Source: Halochromatium salexigens (GTDB lineage: Bacteria; Pseudomonadota; Gammaproteobacteria; Chromatiales; Chromatiaceae). From it: DNA of 64,000 bases. Each line of letters starts with the position of its first letter. Within the stretch, counting starts at the first letter, position 1. Both the position numbers and the translations under genes were made by a program. Location of the stretch: the NCBI RefSeq assembly GCF_016653295.1, contig NZ_NHSF01000051.1, forward strand, positions 48,797 to 112,796, written 5' to 3'. Shown here piece after piece: positions 1-20,633 of this stretch. The notes under the pieces are model-generated. The model saw nothing but the letters and a program-made list of their open reading frames with translations, did no database searches and was not told the origin of the DNA.

Positions 1-1191
<1,191 letters not shown>

Positions 1192-1249
1192 GCCCGTATC
1201 CCCTCAGAGATCCACTGCAATCATAGCGAGCGCCAACCGTGGGTCGACG

Positions 1250-3346
1250 CTATCGTTTCTTGGCGACGGTCTCGGCAATACTGGCCGGGACCTCGTTGTA
1301 TTTAGCAAACTCCATGCTGTAGCTCGCACGCCCCTGCGTTGCCGAACGCAAGTCGGTGGCATAACCGAACATCGATGCCAGCGGCACATCGGCGCGGATA
1401 ATCTTGCCAGAGGGCGTATCTTCCATGCCCTGAATCATGCCGCGGCGGCTGTTCAGATCGCCCATGACATCGCCCATGTTCTCCTCGGGCGTGACCACCT
1501 CAACCTTCATGATCGGTTCGAGCAGGACTGGCTTACCCTTGGTCGCACCTTCCTTGAAGGCCATCGAGCCGGCGATCTTGAACGCCATCTCACTCGAGTC
1601 AACCTCATGATAGGAGCCGTCATAGAGCGTTGCCTTGACATCGACCACAGGGAAACCCGCAATCACACCATTGGTCATGGCCTCTTGGATGCCCTTATCG
1701 ACGGCCGGGATGTACTCTTTCGGTACTGCGCCACCGACGATCTCGTTTGCGAACTCGTAGCCAGCGCCTGACTCTTGCGGCTCAAGTCGAATGTAGACAT
1801 GGCCATACTGCCCGCGACCACCCGACTGCCGAGCGAACTTGGTCTCTTGCTCGACCGTGGTACGCAACGTCTCGCGATAGCTGACCTGCGGCGCGCCCAC
1901 ATTGGCCTCGACGTTGAACTCACGCTTCATCCGATCGACGATGATCTCCAGATGCAGCTCGCCCATACCGGAGATGATGGTCTGGCCCGACTCCTCGTCC
2001 GAGCGCACCCGGAACGATGGGTCTTCCTGCGCTAGCTTCTGCAGCGCCACGCCCATCTTCTCTTGGTCGCTTTTTGTCTTTGGCTCAACCGCCACCGAAA
2101 TCACTGGCTCCGGGAACTCCATCCGCTCGAGCGTGATCGGCTTATCCAGCGCGCACAGGGTCTCACCGGTGGTGACATCCTTAAGGCCCACCGCAGCCGC
2201 GATATCGCCAGCGCGGACCTCTTTGATCTCCTTACGATCGTTTGAGTGCATCTGCAGGATGCGCCCAACCCGCTCTTTCTTGCGCTTGACCGGGTTCAAC
2301 ACACTATCGCCGGCGTTCAACACACCCGAATAGACGCGGAAGAAGGTCAATGTCCCAACATAGGGATCAGTCGCGATCTTGAACGCCAGTGCCGCGAACG
2401 GAGCGTCATCCTTTGATGGACGCTCCTCGAGGGTCTCGGCGGCGTCGTCCAGCACACCCTTGATCGGCGGCACCTCGGGGGGCGACGGGAGATAGTGGAT
2501 GACGGCATCCAGCATCGCCTGCACACCCTTATTCTTAAACGCCGAGCCACAAAGCATCGGCACGATCTCGTTGGCGATACAACGCTTGCGGATGCCAGCA
2601 CGAATCTCGTCTTCGCTGAGTTCACCACCCTCGAGATATTTCTCCATCATCTCTTCGGTGGCTTCGGCAGCGGCCTCGACCAGCTTTTCGCGCCATTCGG
2701 CGCAGGCATCTGCCATCTCGGCAGGCACCTCGCGGGCGTCGTAAGTCAGCCCCTTGTCTTCATCGTTCCAGTAGATTGCCTTCATCCGAACCAGGTCGAC
2801 GATGCCGGCAAAGTTTTCCTCGGCGCCGATCGGCAACTGAAGCGGTACCGCAACCGCGCCGAGACGACTCTCCACCTGAGCGACGACGCGCAGAAAGTTA
2901 GCGCCCATGCGATCCATCTTGTTGACGAACGCAATCCGCGGGACACCATATTTATCGGCCTGACGCCAAACGGTCTCCGACTGCGGCTCGACGCCACCGA
3001 CGGCGCAAAACACTGTGCAGGCCCCATCGAGCACTCGCAGCGAACGCTCTACTTCGATCGTGAAGTCAACGTGCCCGGGCGTATCGATGATGTTGATCCG
3101 ATGCTCGGGGAACTGCTGATCCATGCCGCGCCAGAAACAAGTCGTGGCGGCGGACGTAATGGTAATGCCGCGCTCCTGTTCCTGCTGCATCCAGTCCATG
3201 GTCGCAGCGCCGTCATGCACCTCGCCGATCTTATGCGAGAGGCCGGTGTAAAACAGGACGCGCTCAGTCGTCGTCGTCTTGCCGGCATCGATGTGCGCCA
3301 TGATGCCGAGGTTTCGGTACCGATCGATTGCTGTGCTACGTGCCAC
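1250..3346 (-). CDS. fusA: Elongation factor G
   Basis: EF-G is the translocase GTPase that moves tRNA and mRNA through the ribosome after each peptide bond and acts with RRF in recycling. The 698-aa product is family length. The P-loop AHIDAGKT lies at residues 17-24, the switch I ERGITI segment follows, then DTPGH near 90 and NKMD near 140; the remainder fits domains II-V. The gene lies between rpsG and tufA in the usual str operon order, 52 bases after rpsG, and is presumably co-transcribed with them. No unusual features were seen. The start ATG precedes [12 protein letters not shown], the normal N-terminus. Confidence 0.99.
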   Translation of the reverse strand: MARSTAIDRYRNLGIMAHIDAGKTTTTERVLFYTGLSHKIGEVHDGAATMDWMQQEQERGITITSAATTCFWRGMDQQFPEHRINIIDTPGHVDFTIEVERSLRVLDGACTVFCAVGGVEPQSETVWRQADKYGVPRIAFVNKMDRMGANFLRVVAQVESRLGAVAVPLQLPIGAEENFAGIVDLVRMKAIYWNDEDKGLTYDAREVPAEMADACAEWREKLVEAAAEATEEMMEKYLEGGELSEDEIRAGIRKRCIANEIVPMLCGSAFKNKGVQAMLDAVIHYLPSPPEVPPIKGVLDDAAETLEERPSKDDAPFAALAFKIATDPYVGTLTFFRVYSGVLNAGDSVLNPVKRKKERVGRILQMHSNDRKEIKEVRAGDIAAAVGLKDVTTGETLCALDKPITLERMEFPEPVISVAVEPKTKSDQEKMGVALQKLAQEDPSFRVRSDEESGQTIISGMGELHLEIIVDRMKREFNVEANVGAPQVSYRETLRTTVEQETKFARQSGGRGQYGHVYIRLEPQESGAGYEFANEIVGGAVPKEYIPAVDKGIQEAMTNGVIAGFPVVDVKATLYDGSYHEVDSSEMAFKIAGSMAFKEGATKGKPVLLEPIMKVEVVTPEENMGDVMGDLNSRRGMIQGMEDTPSGKIIRADVPLASMFGYATDLRSATQGRASYSMEFAKYNEVPASIAETVAKKR

Positions 3347-3398
3347 GACTGCGTTGCCTATTGCCTGAGGTGAATGCCAGGAGCTGCGCGCGTTTGCG

Positions 3399-3875
<477 letters not shown>

Positions 3876-3954
3876 TCAGGCTCCGACTACCTAATACAAG
3901 GGTTAGCGCGTTCGACCAGCGAGGCGATGGACGAGGCGATGAACAAAGAGCGCC

Positions 3955-4329
3955 TTAGCTCTTCGGGCGCTTAGCGCCATACTTGGACCGACCTTGGCGG
4001 CGCTTCTCGACACCGGACGCATCAAGCGTGCCGCGCACTGTATGATAGCGTACGCCCGGCAAGTCCTTGACGCGACCGCCTCGAATCAGCACGACCGAGT
4101 GCTCTTGCAGGTTATGCCCTTCGCCGCCGATATAGGACGCGACCTCGTAGCCATTCGTCAACCGAACGCGCGCAACCTTTCGCAACGCCGAGTTAGGCTT
4201 TTTTGGCGTGGTGGTATAAACCCGGGTGCAGACACCACGCTTTTGAGGGCAAGCCTCAAGCGCGGGAACCGCACTCTTAACCGCGCGACGCTTGCGCGGA
4301 TGACGCACCAATTGGTTGACTGTCGCCAT
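3955..4329 (-). CDS. rpsL: 30S ribosomal protein S12
   Basis: S12 lies at the decoding centre and controls tRNA selection accuracy. The 124-aa product is full length and starts [13 protein letters not shown]. The [12 protein letters not shown] stretch keeps lysine at the position where changes give streptomycin resistance, and the [11 protein letters not shown] segment keeps the wild-type lysine and the aspartate that RimO methylthiolates in E. coli, so this allele looks streptomycin sensitive. It opens the str cluster (rpsL-rpsG-fusA-tufA) and is preceded by a 422-base gap after rpoC, where a str promoter would be expected. Confidence 0.99.
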   Translation of the reverse strand: MATVNQLVRHPRKRRAVKSAVPALEACPQKRGVCTRVYTTTPKKPNSALRKVARVRLTNGYEVASYIGGEGHNLQEHSVVLIRGGRVKDLPGVRYHTVRGTLDASGVEKRRQGRSKYGAKRPKS

Positions 4330-4751
4330 GACTGACTCCGACGGCTTGAATGCAACGTATATGCACTAAAAGTCCGAGCCCGCAGCCCTAGCCAGCGACG
4401 CTCGATCTTGGGATTTCGGTTTGAGGACACTACCGTAGCGCTTGGAGCACCCTCGACTGCCGCCTTGGCTTTAATACAAGACGGCAACGCGACGCGTAGA
4501 ACAGGTCGCGGCCAATCTACCCACCCCAGAAAAACCGGACTAGGGAACTCGCCAATACACGGCGAAACCACAGATGGACGGCGGATAAGTCGACGAGAAG
4601 GGCGTGCCGCGGTGGCCTACCACTCAAACAACTCGCCGGCAACAAGTGTATGCCGGCGAGCTAAGACGAGAAGTATATTCAGCTCTGTCACCCCTGTCAA
4701 CAGGGGATTGCAGAACGATGACGAATCCCCCAATAGGACGTTCGTTCAGGT
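4330..4751 (-). other. rpoC-rpsL intergenic region
   Basis: This 422-base spacer separates the rpoBC genes from the str genes, all on the minus strand. It contains one good hairpin near the rpoC end (listed separately) and a second short inverted repeat at 4691-4706 (CCCCTGT/ACAGGGG) with a loop too small to form in full. A promoter for rpsL is expected here from gene order, but I could not pick out a convincing -35/-10 pair. No open frame in it looks like a gene. Confidence 0.6.
4632..4660 (-). terminator. Candidate hairpin terminator after rpoC
   Basis: A perfect 10-bp inverted repeat (CTCGCCGGCA / TGCCGGCGAG) with a 9-base loop lies about 90 bases past the rpoC stop. On the minus strand it is followed by GTTGTTTGAG, which is U-rich but not an unbroken U run. 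It could be a weak intrinsic terminator or an mRNA-stabilising end between rpoC and the str genes. Confidence 0.5.
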
Positions 4752-8975
<4,224 letters not shown>

Positions 8976-9113
8976 GACCTAGCCTCCTTAGGAAAGAGTG
9001 GGCCGACGGCCAAGGGCCAACAGCCAGTATTCGTACGATCAGGGGGTTGCCATCAAGGTGGCCCGGGGCGGAGACGGCACGGCGCCTCCACCCCAAGGGC
9101 TAAGGGCGGCAGA

Positions 9114-13265
<4,152 letters not shown>

Positions 13266-13380
13266 GCTGCCTTCCCTCGTAATAGGTCTTTGAATAAGCC
13301 TTGGACGTCCGCCACAAGAGCGGATGCTGAATCGGGCGCCCGCATCCCAGCCCGGCGCCAGCCCTATAATCGGAAACGGC

Positions 13381-13411
13381 AAAAGGCCGGCGGCCTGAAG
13401 CCGCCAGCCTT
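13381..13411 (-). terminator. rplL-rpoB attenuator-like hairpin
   Basis: Read on the minus strand, AAGGC-T-GGCGGC pairs across a 5-base loop with GCCGCC-G-GCCTT, giving two GC-rich stem blocks separated by one mismatch, and the sequence then runs into TTTT. It lies in the 186-base gap between the rplL stop and the rpoB start. In E. coli this gap holds a partial terminator that lowers rpoBC transcription relative to ribosomal protein genes; the position and form here suggest the same role. Confidence 0.7.
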
Positions 13412-13451
13412 GGTCGATCCCGGCTTTAGGGCGGGGTGCAAGGAGCGCGTA

Positions 13452-13832
13452 TTATTTGATCTCGACGGTTGCCCCCGCCTCCTCGAGTGCCTTCTTCGCT
13501 GCTTCGGCATCTTCCTTCGAGACGCCTTCCTTCAGCGTCGCCGGAGCGCCTTCGACGGCGTCCTTCGCTTCCTTCAGGCCCAGGCCGGTCAGGGCGCGCA
13601 CGGCCTTGATGACCGCGACCTTGTTGGAGCCGAACGAGGCCAGGACAATGTCGAACTCGGTCTGCTCTTCGACCGGTGCCGCCTCGGCGCCACCGCCCGC
13701 TGCCGGAGCCGCCGCGACGGCAGCCGCTGCGGTGACGCCAAACTTCTCTTCCATCGCACTGATGAGGTCAACGACCTCCATTACCGTCATATTGGCAATG
13801 GCGTCGAGGATGTCTTCTTTAGAAACAGCCAT
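13452..13832 (-). CDS. rplL: 50S ribosomal protein L7/L12
   Basis: L7/L12 forms the multimeric ribosomal stalk that recruits and stimulates the translational GTPases. The 126-aa acidic protein has the usual plan: an N-terminal dimerisation helix ([19 protein letters not shown]), an alanine-rich flexible hinge at about residues 38-52, and the globular C-terminal domain with the [20 protein letters not shown] factor-binding face. It lies 74 bases after rplJ and before the attenuator hairpin that separates it from rpoB. No oddities. Confidence 0.99.
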   Translation of the reverse strand: MAVSKEDILDAIANMTVMEVVDLISAMEEKFGVTAAAAVAAAPAAGGGAEAAPVEEQTEFDIVLASFGSNKVAVIKAVRALTGLGLKEAKDAVEGAPATLKEGVSKEDAEAAKKALEEAGATVEIK

Positions 13833-13906
13833 GGGCTAATCTCCGATTTAATGATTCGTTGCAATGATTGACCACGATCGTCGGGCCTGCATACCCGGAG
13901 CGAGGA

Positions 13907-14434
13907 TCAAGCCGCCTCTTTCGCGTCGCGGACAGCACTGAGAGTACGCACCAGCTTACTCGGGACTTCGTTGAGCGTTGTCGCCAGCTTCTGCGTCGGT
14001 GCTTTCATCACCGACATCAGCTGGCTGATCGCCTCATCGTAGGTTGGCAGCTTCGCGAGCTTGCTGAGTTCGGAGCCATCCATGAGCGCTCCGCCGACCG
14101 CGATCATGCGGACTTGAAAGTGCTTGTGCTCCTTGGCAAAGTGTTCAGCGACTCGCCCTACGGAACCTGGATCGGACTGTCCGAAAGCAAGCAGCAGCGG
14201 ACCACTCAGCGCCTCATCCATACAGGCAAACTCAGTGCCGGCCAGCGCACGCTTAGCCAGCGTATTCTTGACCACCCGTACATAGACCCCGGCTTTACGC
14301 GCTTCGACGCGCAGCTTGGTCAACTGCTCGACAGTCAGCCCCCGATACTCGGCTCCGACCGCCGAGTAGGCGCTCTGAGCCACCTCCGCGACCTCGGCGA
14401 CGATGCGTTCTTTCTGGGCAAAGGTCAGTGCCAC
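13907..14434 (-). CDS. rplJ: 50S ribosomal protein L10
   Basis: L10 is the base of the ribosomal stalk, binding 23S rRNA and the L7/L12 dimers. I start it at GTG 14434 (VALTFAQKERIVAEV, 175 aa) because AGGAGG sits 8 bases upstream. An earlier in-frame GTG at 14443 overlaps that ribosome binding site and so is unlikely. The length and the segment GVYVRVVKNTLAKRAL are typical. L10, in complex with L7/L12, represses its own operon in E. coli by binding the leader, and a matching leader is present upstream here. Confidence 0.97.
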   Translation of the reverse strand: MALTFAQKERIVAEVAEVAQSAYSAVGAEYRGLTVEQLTKLRVEARKAGVYVRVVKNTLAKRALAGTEFACMDEALSGPLLLAFGQSDPGSVGRVAEHFAKEHKHFQVRMIAVGGALMDGSELSKLAKLPTYDEAISQLMSVMKAPTQKLATTLNEVPSKLVRTLSAVRDAKEAA

Positions 14435-14544
14435 AGACGTCACCTCCTGATCGATTTGAAGTTAGATTGAAAGCCTAACTTTAAGAAAACCAGTCCCTCG
14501 ATCCCTGACGAGAAGCTGATCATTGAACGTGTACCCTTGCCAGA

Positions 14545-14645
14545 GAACTGGTTCCGGGACACCATCTGCGCAGGCAGCGATTAAGCCGAGCCACGCGCAT
14601 CCCTCGCGCGCGGATCAACGCCTGCGGTCTTTGACGGACGACGGT
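14545..14645 (-). promoter_or_regulatory. L10-leader-like mRNA element upstream of rplJ
   Basis: The 301-base rplA-rplJ gap is untranslated. On the minus strand it carries GACCGCAGGCG followed about 40 bases later by GCCTGCGCAGATGGTG, which can pair through GCAGGC/GCCTGC. The GCCTGCG-AGA-GGTG string closely resembles the L10 binding region I remember from the E. coli rplJ leader. A further hairpin (AAGTTAG/CTAACTT, 14459-14481) lies just before the ribosome binding site. This fits autoregulation by L10-L7/L12. The exact borders are not known. Confidence 0.65.
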
Positions 14646-14735
14646 CATTCGACCGCTGCCCCAAAGCTCGAACGGTGCGGCCTCGCGCGCTCCACCGAAG
14701 CACGCGTGCCACATCCCAGCATCTTGTTAAAGCGA

Positions 14736-15431
14736 TCAGAACGCCAACGCGCCGTGATCGATCATCAGCCCTGGCCCCATGGTCGATGAGACTGTGACCT
14801 TTTTCATATAAACACCCTTAGCTGCACTCGGCTTAGCCTTAGCTAGATTGGCCAAGAGTGCCTCGAGATTTTCTCGCAGTTTATCGGCCTCGAAATCGAT
14901 CTTGCCGAGCGGGCAGTGAATGATGCCGGCCTTATCGGTGCGATAGCGCACCTGACCGGCTTTTGCATTCTGCACGGCCTCGGCCACGTTTGGCGTGACC
15001 GTGCCCACCTTTGGATTCGGCATCAGACCGCGCGGCCCGAGCAGCTTACCGAGCTGTCCGACAACCCGCATCGCATCGGGCGAGGCGATGACCACATCGA
15101 AATCGAGGTTGCCACCTTTCATCTCTTCAGCGAGGTCTTCCATGCCCACGCGATCGGCACCGGCTTCGGTGGCCGCCTCAGCATTCGTCGCCTGGGTGAA
15201 GACGGCCACGCGTACCTGCTTACCGATGCCATGCGGCAAGACGGTGGACCCACGTACCACTTGATCGGACTTGCGGGGATCAACGCCTAGGTTGACGGAA
15301 ACGTCGATGTTCTCGATAAACTTGACACTCGAGAGCGATTTCAGGAGCTCGAACGCTTCCTCGGCCGCATAGGGACGACCGGACTCCACGCGCTCACGAA
15401 TCGCCGACTGACGTTTGCTCAGCTTTGCCAT
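14736..15431 (-). CDS. rplA: 50S ribosomal protein L1
   Basis: L1 forms the mobile L1 stalk at the ribosomal E site. The 231-aa protein is full length, with the N-terminal [17 protein letters not shown] segment, the central [20 protein letters not shown] rRNA-binding signature and the [16 protein letters not shown]-terminus. Its ATG overlaps the rplK stop by one base (TAATG), so the two are translationally coupled as in other bacteria. In E. coli L1 represses the rplKA pair. Confidence 0.99.
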   Translation of the reverse strand: MAKLSKRQSAIRERVESGRPYAAEEAFELLKSLSSVKFIENIDVSVNLGVDPRKSDQVVRGSTVLPHGIGKQVRVAVFTQATNAEAATEAGADRVGMEDLAEEMKGGNLDFDVVIASPDAMRVVGQLGKLLGPRGLMPNPKVGTVTPNVAEAVQNAKAGQVRYRTDKAGIIHCPLGKIDFEADKLRENLEALLANLAKAKPSAAKGVYMKKVTVSSTMGPGLMIDHGALAF

Positions 15432-15865
15432 TACGCCACCCCCTCAACCTTCAGTCCCATGGCCCGCGCGCTGCCGGCGATGGTGCGCACCGCGCCCTCG
15501 AGATCCGCCGCATTCAGATCCGGCATCTTGGTGTTGGCGATCTCCTCGATCTGCTCGCGCGTCACCGTGCCGATAATGGCGGTATTCGGCGTACTACTGC
15601 CCTTGGCCACACCAGCCGCTTTTTTAAGCAGAATGGACGCGGGCGGCGTCTTCGTAATGAAGGTGAAACTGCGATCCGAATATACGGTGATCACGACCGG
15701 CGTCGGCAGTCCTTTTTCGAGTTCTTGGGTCTTCGCATTGAAGGCCTTGCAGAACTCCATAATGTTGACGCCGTGCTGACCCAAGGCTGGGCCGACTGGC
15801 GGGCTCGGATTGGCCTCGCCGGCCTTGACCTGCAATTTAATGTAGGCGGTGACTTTCTTCGCCAT
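15431..15865 (-). CDS. rplK: 50S ribosomal protein L11
   Basis: L11 binds the GTPase-associated centre of 23S rRNA together with L10 and is needed for RelA activation. I start it at ATG 15865 ([16 protein letters not shown], 144 aa), with AGGAG about 12 bases upstream; the frame is open 22 codons further up, but those residues are not L11-like. The proline-rich [20 protein letters not shown] segment, where thiostrepton acts, is intact. It follows nusG after 143 bases and overlaps rplA. Confidence 0.98.
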   Translation of the reverse strand: MAKKVTAYIKLQVKAGEANPSPPVGPALGQHGVNIMEFCKAFNAKTQELEKGLPTPVVITVYSDRSFTFITKTPPASILLKKAAGVAKGSSTPNTAIIGTVTREQIEEIANTKMPDLNAADLEGAVRTIAGSARAMGLKVEGVA

Positions 15866-15892
15866 CCTATTGAGGCTCCTGTGGGTGCAAAC

Positions 15893-15910
15893 GCTGGTCG
15901 CGCGACCAGC
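15893..15910. repeat. 18-bp palindrome in the nusG-rplK spacer
   Basis: GCTGGTCGCGCGACCAGC is a perfect palindrome 27 bases upstream of the rplK start codon. In the transcript it could form a stable hairpin in the rplK 5' leader, the region where L1 acts in E. coli. It is not followed by a U run, so it is not an intrinsic terminator. Confidence 0.5.
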
Positions 15911-16008
15911 TCCCCGACGTGTAGACCGCACATGACGCGGCCGTGGAAGAAATCGATGGGCAGTCGATCAATAACCACCAACCCACCGAGGATAAAGAGG
16001 CTCGAGGC

Positions 16009-16542
16009 TTAGCCCTTTTCGACCTGACTAAACTCGAGTTCGACAGGCGTTGAACGCCCAAAGATGGAGACCGAGACCTTGACCCGGCTCTTCTCGTAAT
16101 CGACCTCTTCGACAACGCCGTTGAAATCCGTGAAGGGGCCATCGGTGACGCGCACCACTTCTCCAGGTTCGTAGAGCACCTTTGGACGCGGCTTTTCGAC
16201 ACCATCCTGAACACGTTGCCGAATGGCATCGGCTTGGGCATCGGGTATCGGCGCCGGACGATCGCCCTTGCCACCAATGAACCCCATCACCCTCGGCACG
16301 TCTTTGACGAGATGCCAGGACTCGTCGCTCATCTCCATATTGACGAAGACATAGCCCGGGAAGAACTTGCGCTCGCTTTTGCGCTGCTGTCCATTCCTGA
16401 TCTCGACCACCTCTTCGGTCGGCACCAGGATCTCGCCGAACGCCTCTTCCATGCCGGCGCGCGCCGCCCGTTCACGAAGAGACTTCGCAACATGGCCTTC
16501 AAAACCGGAAAAGGCGTGAATTACATACCACCGCTTGGCCAT
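16009..16542 (-). CDS. nusG: Transcription elongation/termination factor NusG
   Basis: NusG binds RNA polymerase, suppresses pausing and links it to Rho or to the ribosome. From ATG 16542 ([18 protein letters not shown]) the product is 177 aa, close to the E. coli 181. The NGN domain (up to [12 protein letters not shown] and RVMGFIGG) is followed by a C-terminal KOW motif ([21 protein letters not shown]). Another ATG at 16557 would add MAADS and overlap the end of secE; the family N-terminus favours the inner one. It is directly downstream of secE, the usual arrangement. Confidence 0.97.
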   Translation of the reverse strand: MAKRWYVIHAFSGFEGHVAKSLRERAARAGMEEAFGEILVPTEEVVEIRNGQQRKSERKFFPGYVFVNMEMSDESWHLVKDVPRVMGFIGGKGDRPAPIPDAQADAIRQRVQDGVEKPRPKVLYEPGEVVRVTDGPFTDFNGVVEEVDYEKSRVKVSVSIFGRSTPVELEFSQVEKG

Positions 16543-16546
16543 AGAA

Positions 16547-16924
16547 TCAGCCGCCATGCCCGACTAAAATATTGAAGATCGCGCGCAAGATCGTGTCGAA
16601 CAACCACAGAATGAGGCCAATAATAAACACCATCACCATGACGATCAGCGTCGTCTGGATGGTTTCCTGACGTGTCGGCCAAACAACCTTGCGGACCTCC
16701 ATGCGAGAGTCGAGCACAAAGCGCCAGAGCTGACGCCCCTGAGCAGAGGTCAGCGCCAAGGCCGCAGCCCCACCCGCGATGACGAGCAGACCCAGGGTGC
16801 GCAGGAGCACCGAGTAACCCGCGAAAAAGTAAAAAGCCCAAATGCCGCCGGCCAACAATAAGGCCGCGACGGCGAGTTTGGCCGTATCAAGACCGGTCGA
16901 AGTGGCCTCAGCTCGTGCATTCAT
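16547..16924 (-). CDS. secE: Preprotein translocase subunit SecE
   Basis: SecE clamps SecY in the protein-conducting channel of the inner membrane. From ATG 16924 ([11 protein letters not shown]) the product is 125 aa with three predicted membrane helices, like E. coli SecE and unlike the short single-helix forms. The conserved cytoplasmic amphipathic segment [18 protein letters not shown] precedes the last helix. The reading frame is open upstream of this start but enters the tRNA-Trp gene. It sits 30 bases after tRNA-Trp and is followed by nusG. Confidence 0.97.
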   Translation of the reverse strand: MNARAEATSTGLDTAKLAVAALLLAGGIWAFYFFAGYSVLLRTLGLLVIAGGAAALALTSAQGRQLWRFVLDSRMEVRKVVWPTRQETIQTTLIVMVMVFIIGLILWLFDTILRAIFNILVGHGG

Positions 16925-16954
16925 GACGTATTGGGCACCTTGACGGCGCGTGTT

Positions 16955-17030
<76 letters not shown>

Positions 17031-17112
17031 AGAAAAATCGATTCCTGTCGATCACATCCTTGTGCCGAGCAGGTAGCAGAGCGACCTGCTCAAGACCTTT
17101 GCCAATGATGGC

Positions 17113-18303
<1,191 letters not shown>

Positions 18304-18399
18304 TGACCCTATCTCCGCGCGCTTGGATGTCGTCTTGTTACCAGTCTGCCGCCACGAGTCGTCGAACGAGCCCGATGACCGAGCCACCATAGACAGAAA

Positions 18400-18475
18400 T
18401 GGAGCCCATGACCGGAGTTGAACCGGTGACCTCACCCTTACCAAGGGTGTGCTCTACCAACTGAGCTACATGGGC
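18400..18475 (-). tRNA. trnT: tRNA-Thr (GGT)
   Basis: A 76-nt cloverleaf with acceptor GCCCATG/CATGGGC, discriminator T and encoded CCA. The anticodon loop holds GGT and the T loop is GGTTCAACTCC. It is the last of three tRNA genes upstream of tufB, 96 bases before its start codon. Confidence 0.97.
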
Positions 18476-18540
18476 AAATGCTTTTGAGTCAACTTAACTT
18501 GAGTTGAATATCGCGCTCACGATTCGGCGAGCACTGGGCA

Positions 18541-18614
<74 letters not shown>

Positions 18615-18741
18615 ATGTCAGACGGGTTACGACAGCCTTACAGCAAGATTTCAATCTCGCCCGAGTTGCCGGCCCTGGTCGCACCCCTATGCTCCGTATG
18701 AAGAGACGCTTCACGTCAAGAGGGTGGCGACCGATTTAATA

Positions 18742-18826
18742 TGGTGGAGGGGGGAGGATTCGAACCTCCGAAGGCTGAGCCGTCAGATTTACAGTCTGAT
18801 CCCTTTGACCGCTCGGGAACCCCTCC
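18742..18826 (-). tRNA. trnY: tRNA-Tyr (GTA)
   Basis: An 85-nt class II tRNA with acceptor GGAGGGG, a long variable arm (GACGGCTCAGCCTTC region), anticodon GTA and encoded ACCA 3' end. It is the first gene after the promoter at 18845-18873. Confidence 0.97.
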
Positions 18827-18844
18827 AAGTCAGCCGAGCGCGGC

Positions 18845-18873
18845 AGAATACCGCGCCTTCACCTGCTCGTCAA
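18845..18873 (-). promoter_or_regulatory. Sigma70 promoter of the tRNA-tufB-secE transcript
   Basis: On the minus strand TTGACG and TATTCT are separated by exactly 17 bases, a near-consensus sigma70 promoter. The tRNA-Tyr gene begins 18 bases after the -10 hexamer. The stretch after the -10 (GCCGCGC) is GC-rich, as in promoters under stringent control. It is the best promoter visible in the window. Confidence 0.85.
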
Positions 18874-19015
18874 CACCAAGACGGCAGATTTTGCGAGCGG
18901 CGGATGGACTGGCGAGCAGATTCACTATCCAGCCGAACAATGCCGAGCGACGTTTACGGTAGACTCGCGAGTGTGAGCGTTTTTCATTCCCCCACGACGA
19001 ATAAGAGGACTCTCG

Positions 19016-20353
19016 ATGGACGTCACCATCTTTGGAAGCGGCTATGTCGGCCTGGTGACCGGCGCCTGCCTGGCTGAAGTCGGCAATCAGGTCATCTGCA
19101 TCGATGTCGATGAGGACAAGGTCGCCATGCTCAACGCCGGCGGTGTCCCGATCTTCGAACCCGGGCTCGACGACCTGATCGCCAAGAATCGCCAAGCTGG
19201 CCGCTTGCGCTTCTCCACCGACCCAGATGAAGGCGTCGCCCACGGGCTGTTCCAATTCATCGCCGTCGGCACCCCGCCAGACGAGGATGGTTCGGCCGAT
19301 CTACGGCATGTACTCGCGGTGGCCAAATCGATTGGCGAACGCATGACGGGGTATCGCGTCATCGTTGATAAATCGACAGTCCCCGTTGGCACCGCTGATC
19401 GCGTCGCCGAGGCCATGCGCGCGGCACAGTCGGAGCGCGGACATCACATCGATTTCGACGTCGTTTCCAACCCTGAGTTCTTGAAGGAAGGCGCCGCGAT
19501 CGAAGACTTCATGCGTCCAGACCGCATCATCGTCGGCACCGACAACCCGCGCACCGGCGAGTTGCTACGCGCCCTCTATGGCCCGTTCAATCGCAATCAC
19601 GATCGCGTCATGGTCATGGGCGTGCGCTCTGCGGAGCTGACCAAATACGCCGCCAACGCCATGCTCGCGACCAAGATCAGCTTCATGAACGAACTCTCGA
19701 ACATCGCCGAAGCGGTCGGTGCCGATATCGAGATGGTGCGCGTCGGCATCGGCTCCGACCCGCGCATCGGCTACCAATTCATCTATCCGGGCTGCGGCTA
19801 TGGCGGCTCCTGCTTCCCCAAGGATGTCCGCGCGCTCGAGCACACGGCCACCACCTCCGGCTACAAGGCCGAACTCCTGCAGGCGGTCGAGGCGGTCAAC
19901 CACCGTCAGAAGGAGCGGCTGTTCAGCAAGATCGAGCGCCACTTCGAGGGCGCCCTCCAAGGCAAGACCTTCGCCCTCTGGGGCCTGGCATTCAAGCCGA
20001 ATACCGATGACATGCGCGAGGCCTCGAGTCGCCGCCTGATGGAGCAACTCTGGGCCGCTGGCGCGCGCGTGCGCGCGTTCGATCCGGTCGCCGCCGAGGA
20101 GGCGCGGCGAATCTATGGCGAGCGCAGCGATCTGGAACTGGTCGAGAATCGCATGGACGCGATCGAAGGCGCCGATGCGCTGGTCATCGTCACCGAATGG
20201 AGCGAGTTCCGTAGCCCTAACTTTGCCGACATTAAGGCGCAGCTGAACACGCCGGTCATCTTCGATGGGCGCAACCTGTTCGATCCCACCCAAGTCACGG
20301 CCGCCGGGGTCACCTATGTCTCGATCGGGCGTGAGCCTGCCTGCCCCGCCTGA
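19016..20353 (+). CDS. ugd: UDP-glucose 6-dehydrogenase
   Basis: This enzyme oxidises UDP-glucose twice with NAD+ to UDP-glucuronate, a precursor for exopolysaccharide and lipopolysaccharide sugars. The 445-aa product opens with the Rossmann motif GSGYVGL, has the [11 protein letters not shown] segment, and carries the catalytic cysteine in [14 protein letters not shown] (C266). The C-terminal UDP-binding domain ([17 protein letters not shown]) is complete. The start has AGAGGA 6 bases upstream. It stands alone, divergent from the tRNA-tufB cluster, with no polysaccharide genes nearby, so its end product is unclear. A GDP-mannose dehydrogenase is less likely from the motif set. Confidence 0.93.
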   Translation: MDVTIFGSGYVGLVTGACLAEVGNQVICIDVDEDKVAMLNAGGVPIFEPGLDDLIAKNRQAGRLRFSTDPDEGVAHGLFQFIAVGTPPDEDGSADLRHVLAVAKSIGERMTGYRVIVDKSTVPVGTADRVAEAMRAAQSERGHHIDFDVVSNPEFLKEGAAIEDFMRPDRIIVGTDNPRTGELLRALYGPFNRNHDRVMVMGVRSAELTKYAANAMLATKISFMNELSNIAEAVGADIEMVRVGIGSDPRIGYQFIYPGCGYGGSCFPKDVRALEHTATTSGYKAELLQAVEAVNHRQKERLFSKIERHFEGALQGKTFALWGLAFKPNTDDMREASSRRLMEQLWAAGARVRAFDPVAAEEARRIYGERSDLELVENRMDAIEGADALVIVTEWSEFRSPNFADIKAQLNTPVIFDGRNLFDPTQVTAAGVTYVSIGREPACPA

Positions 20354-20381
20354 GCCCCTGCCCTCCTCGGCAAAACGCCCA

Positions 20382-20409
20382 GCCGGGTTGCGCGCTCGCG
20401 CAACCCGGC
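20382..20409 (+). terminator. Strong hairpin downstream of ugd
   Basis: GCCGGGTTGCGCG and CGCGCAACCCGGC form a perfect 13-bp inverted repeat with only two bases between the arms, 29 bases after the ugd stop. No U run follows on the plus strand, so it is a possible terminator or transcript end-stabiliser rather than a textbook intrinsic one. Confidence 0.5.
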
Positions 20410-20544
20410 CATGAATCCTCCTCCTCGCGAAGTCGCCGGTTTGCAAGCGACAGCCGCCTGCGTGCGCCTGCCCCGAGAGTGCATGACAATTCGCAATCGA
20501 ATGATTGACAATGCTTCGCGAAGAAGTCACATTGCGCCACAGAA

Positions 20545-20562
20545 TGTTTCAATGCTGAAACA
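20545..20562. promoter_or_regulatory. Inverted repeat upstream of the FadL-type gene
   Basis: TGTTTCA-ATGC-TGAAACA is a perfect 7-bp inverted repeat with a 4-base spacer, 71 bases before the start codon of the outer-membrane protein gene. Its form is that of a dimeric regulator's operator. I do not know which protein would bind it. Confidence 0.4.
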
Positions 20563-20633
20563 CATTTGACCACATCAACCGGCGCTCACCACGCAGCCGG
20601 TCAGCGAGGAGAGAGGGAGGAGGTTCCCCAATC

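Noticed and set aside
17067-17091. GAGCAGGT/ACCTGCTC hairpin between tufB and tRNA-Trp as a terminator
   Set aside because: The 8-bp stem is not followed by a U run on the minus strand, and read-through to tRNA-Trp and secE is expected.
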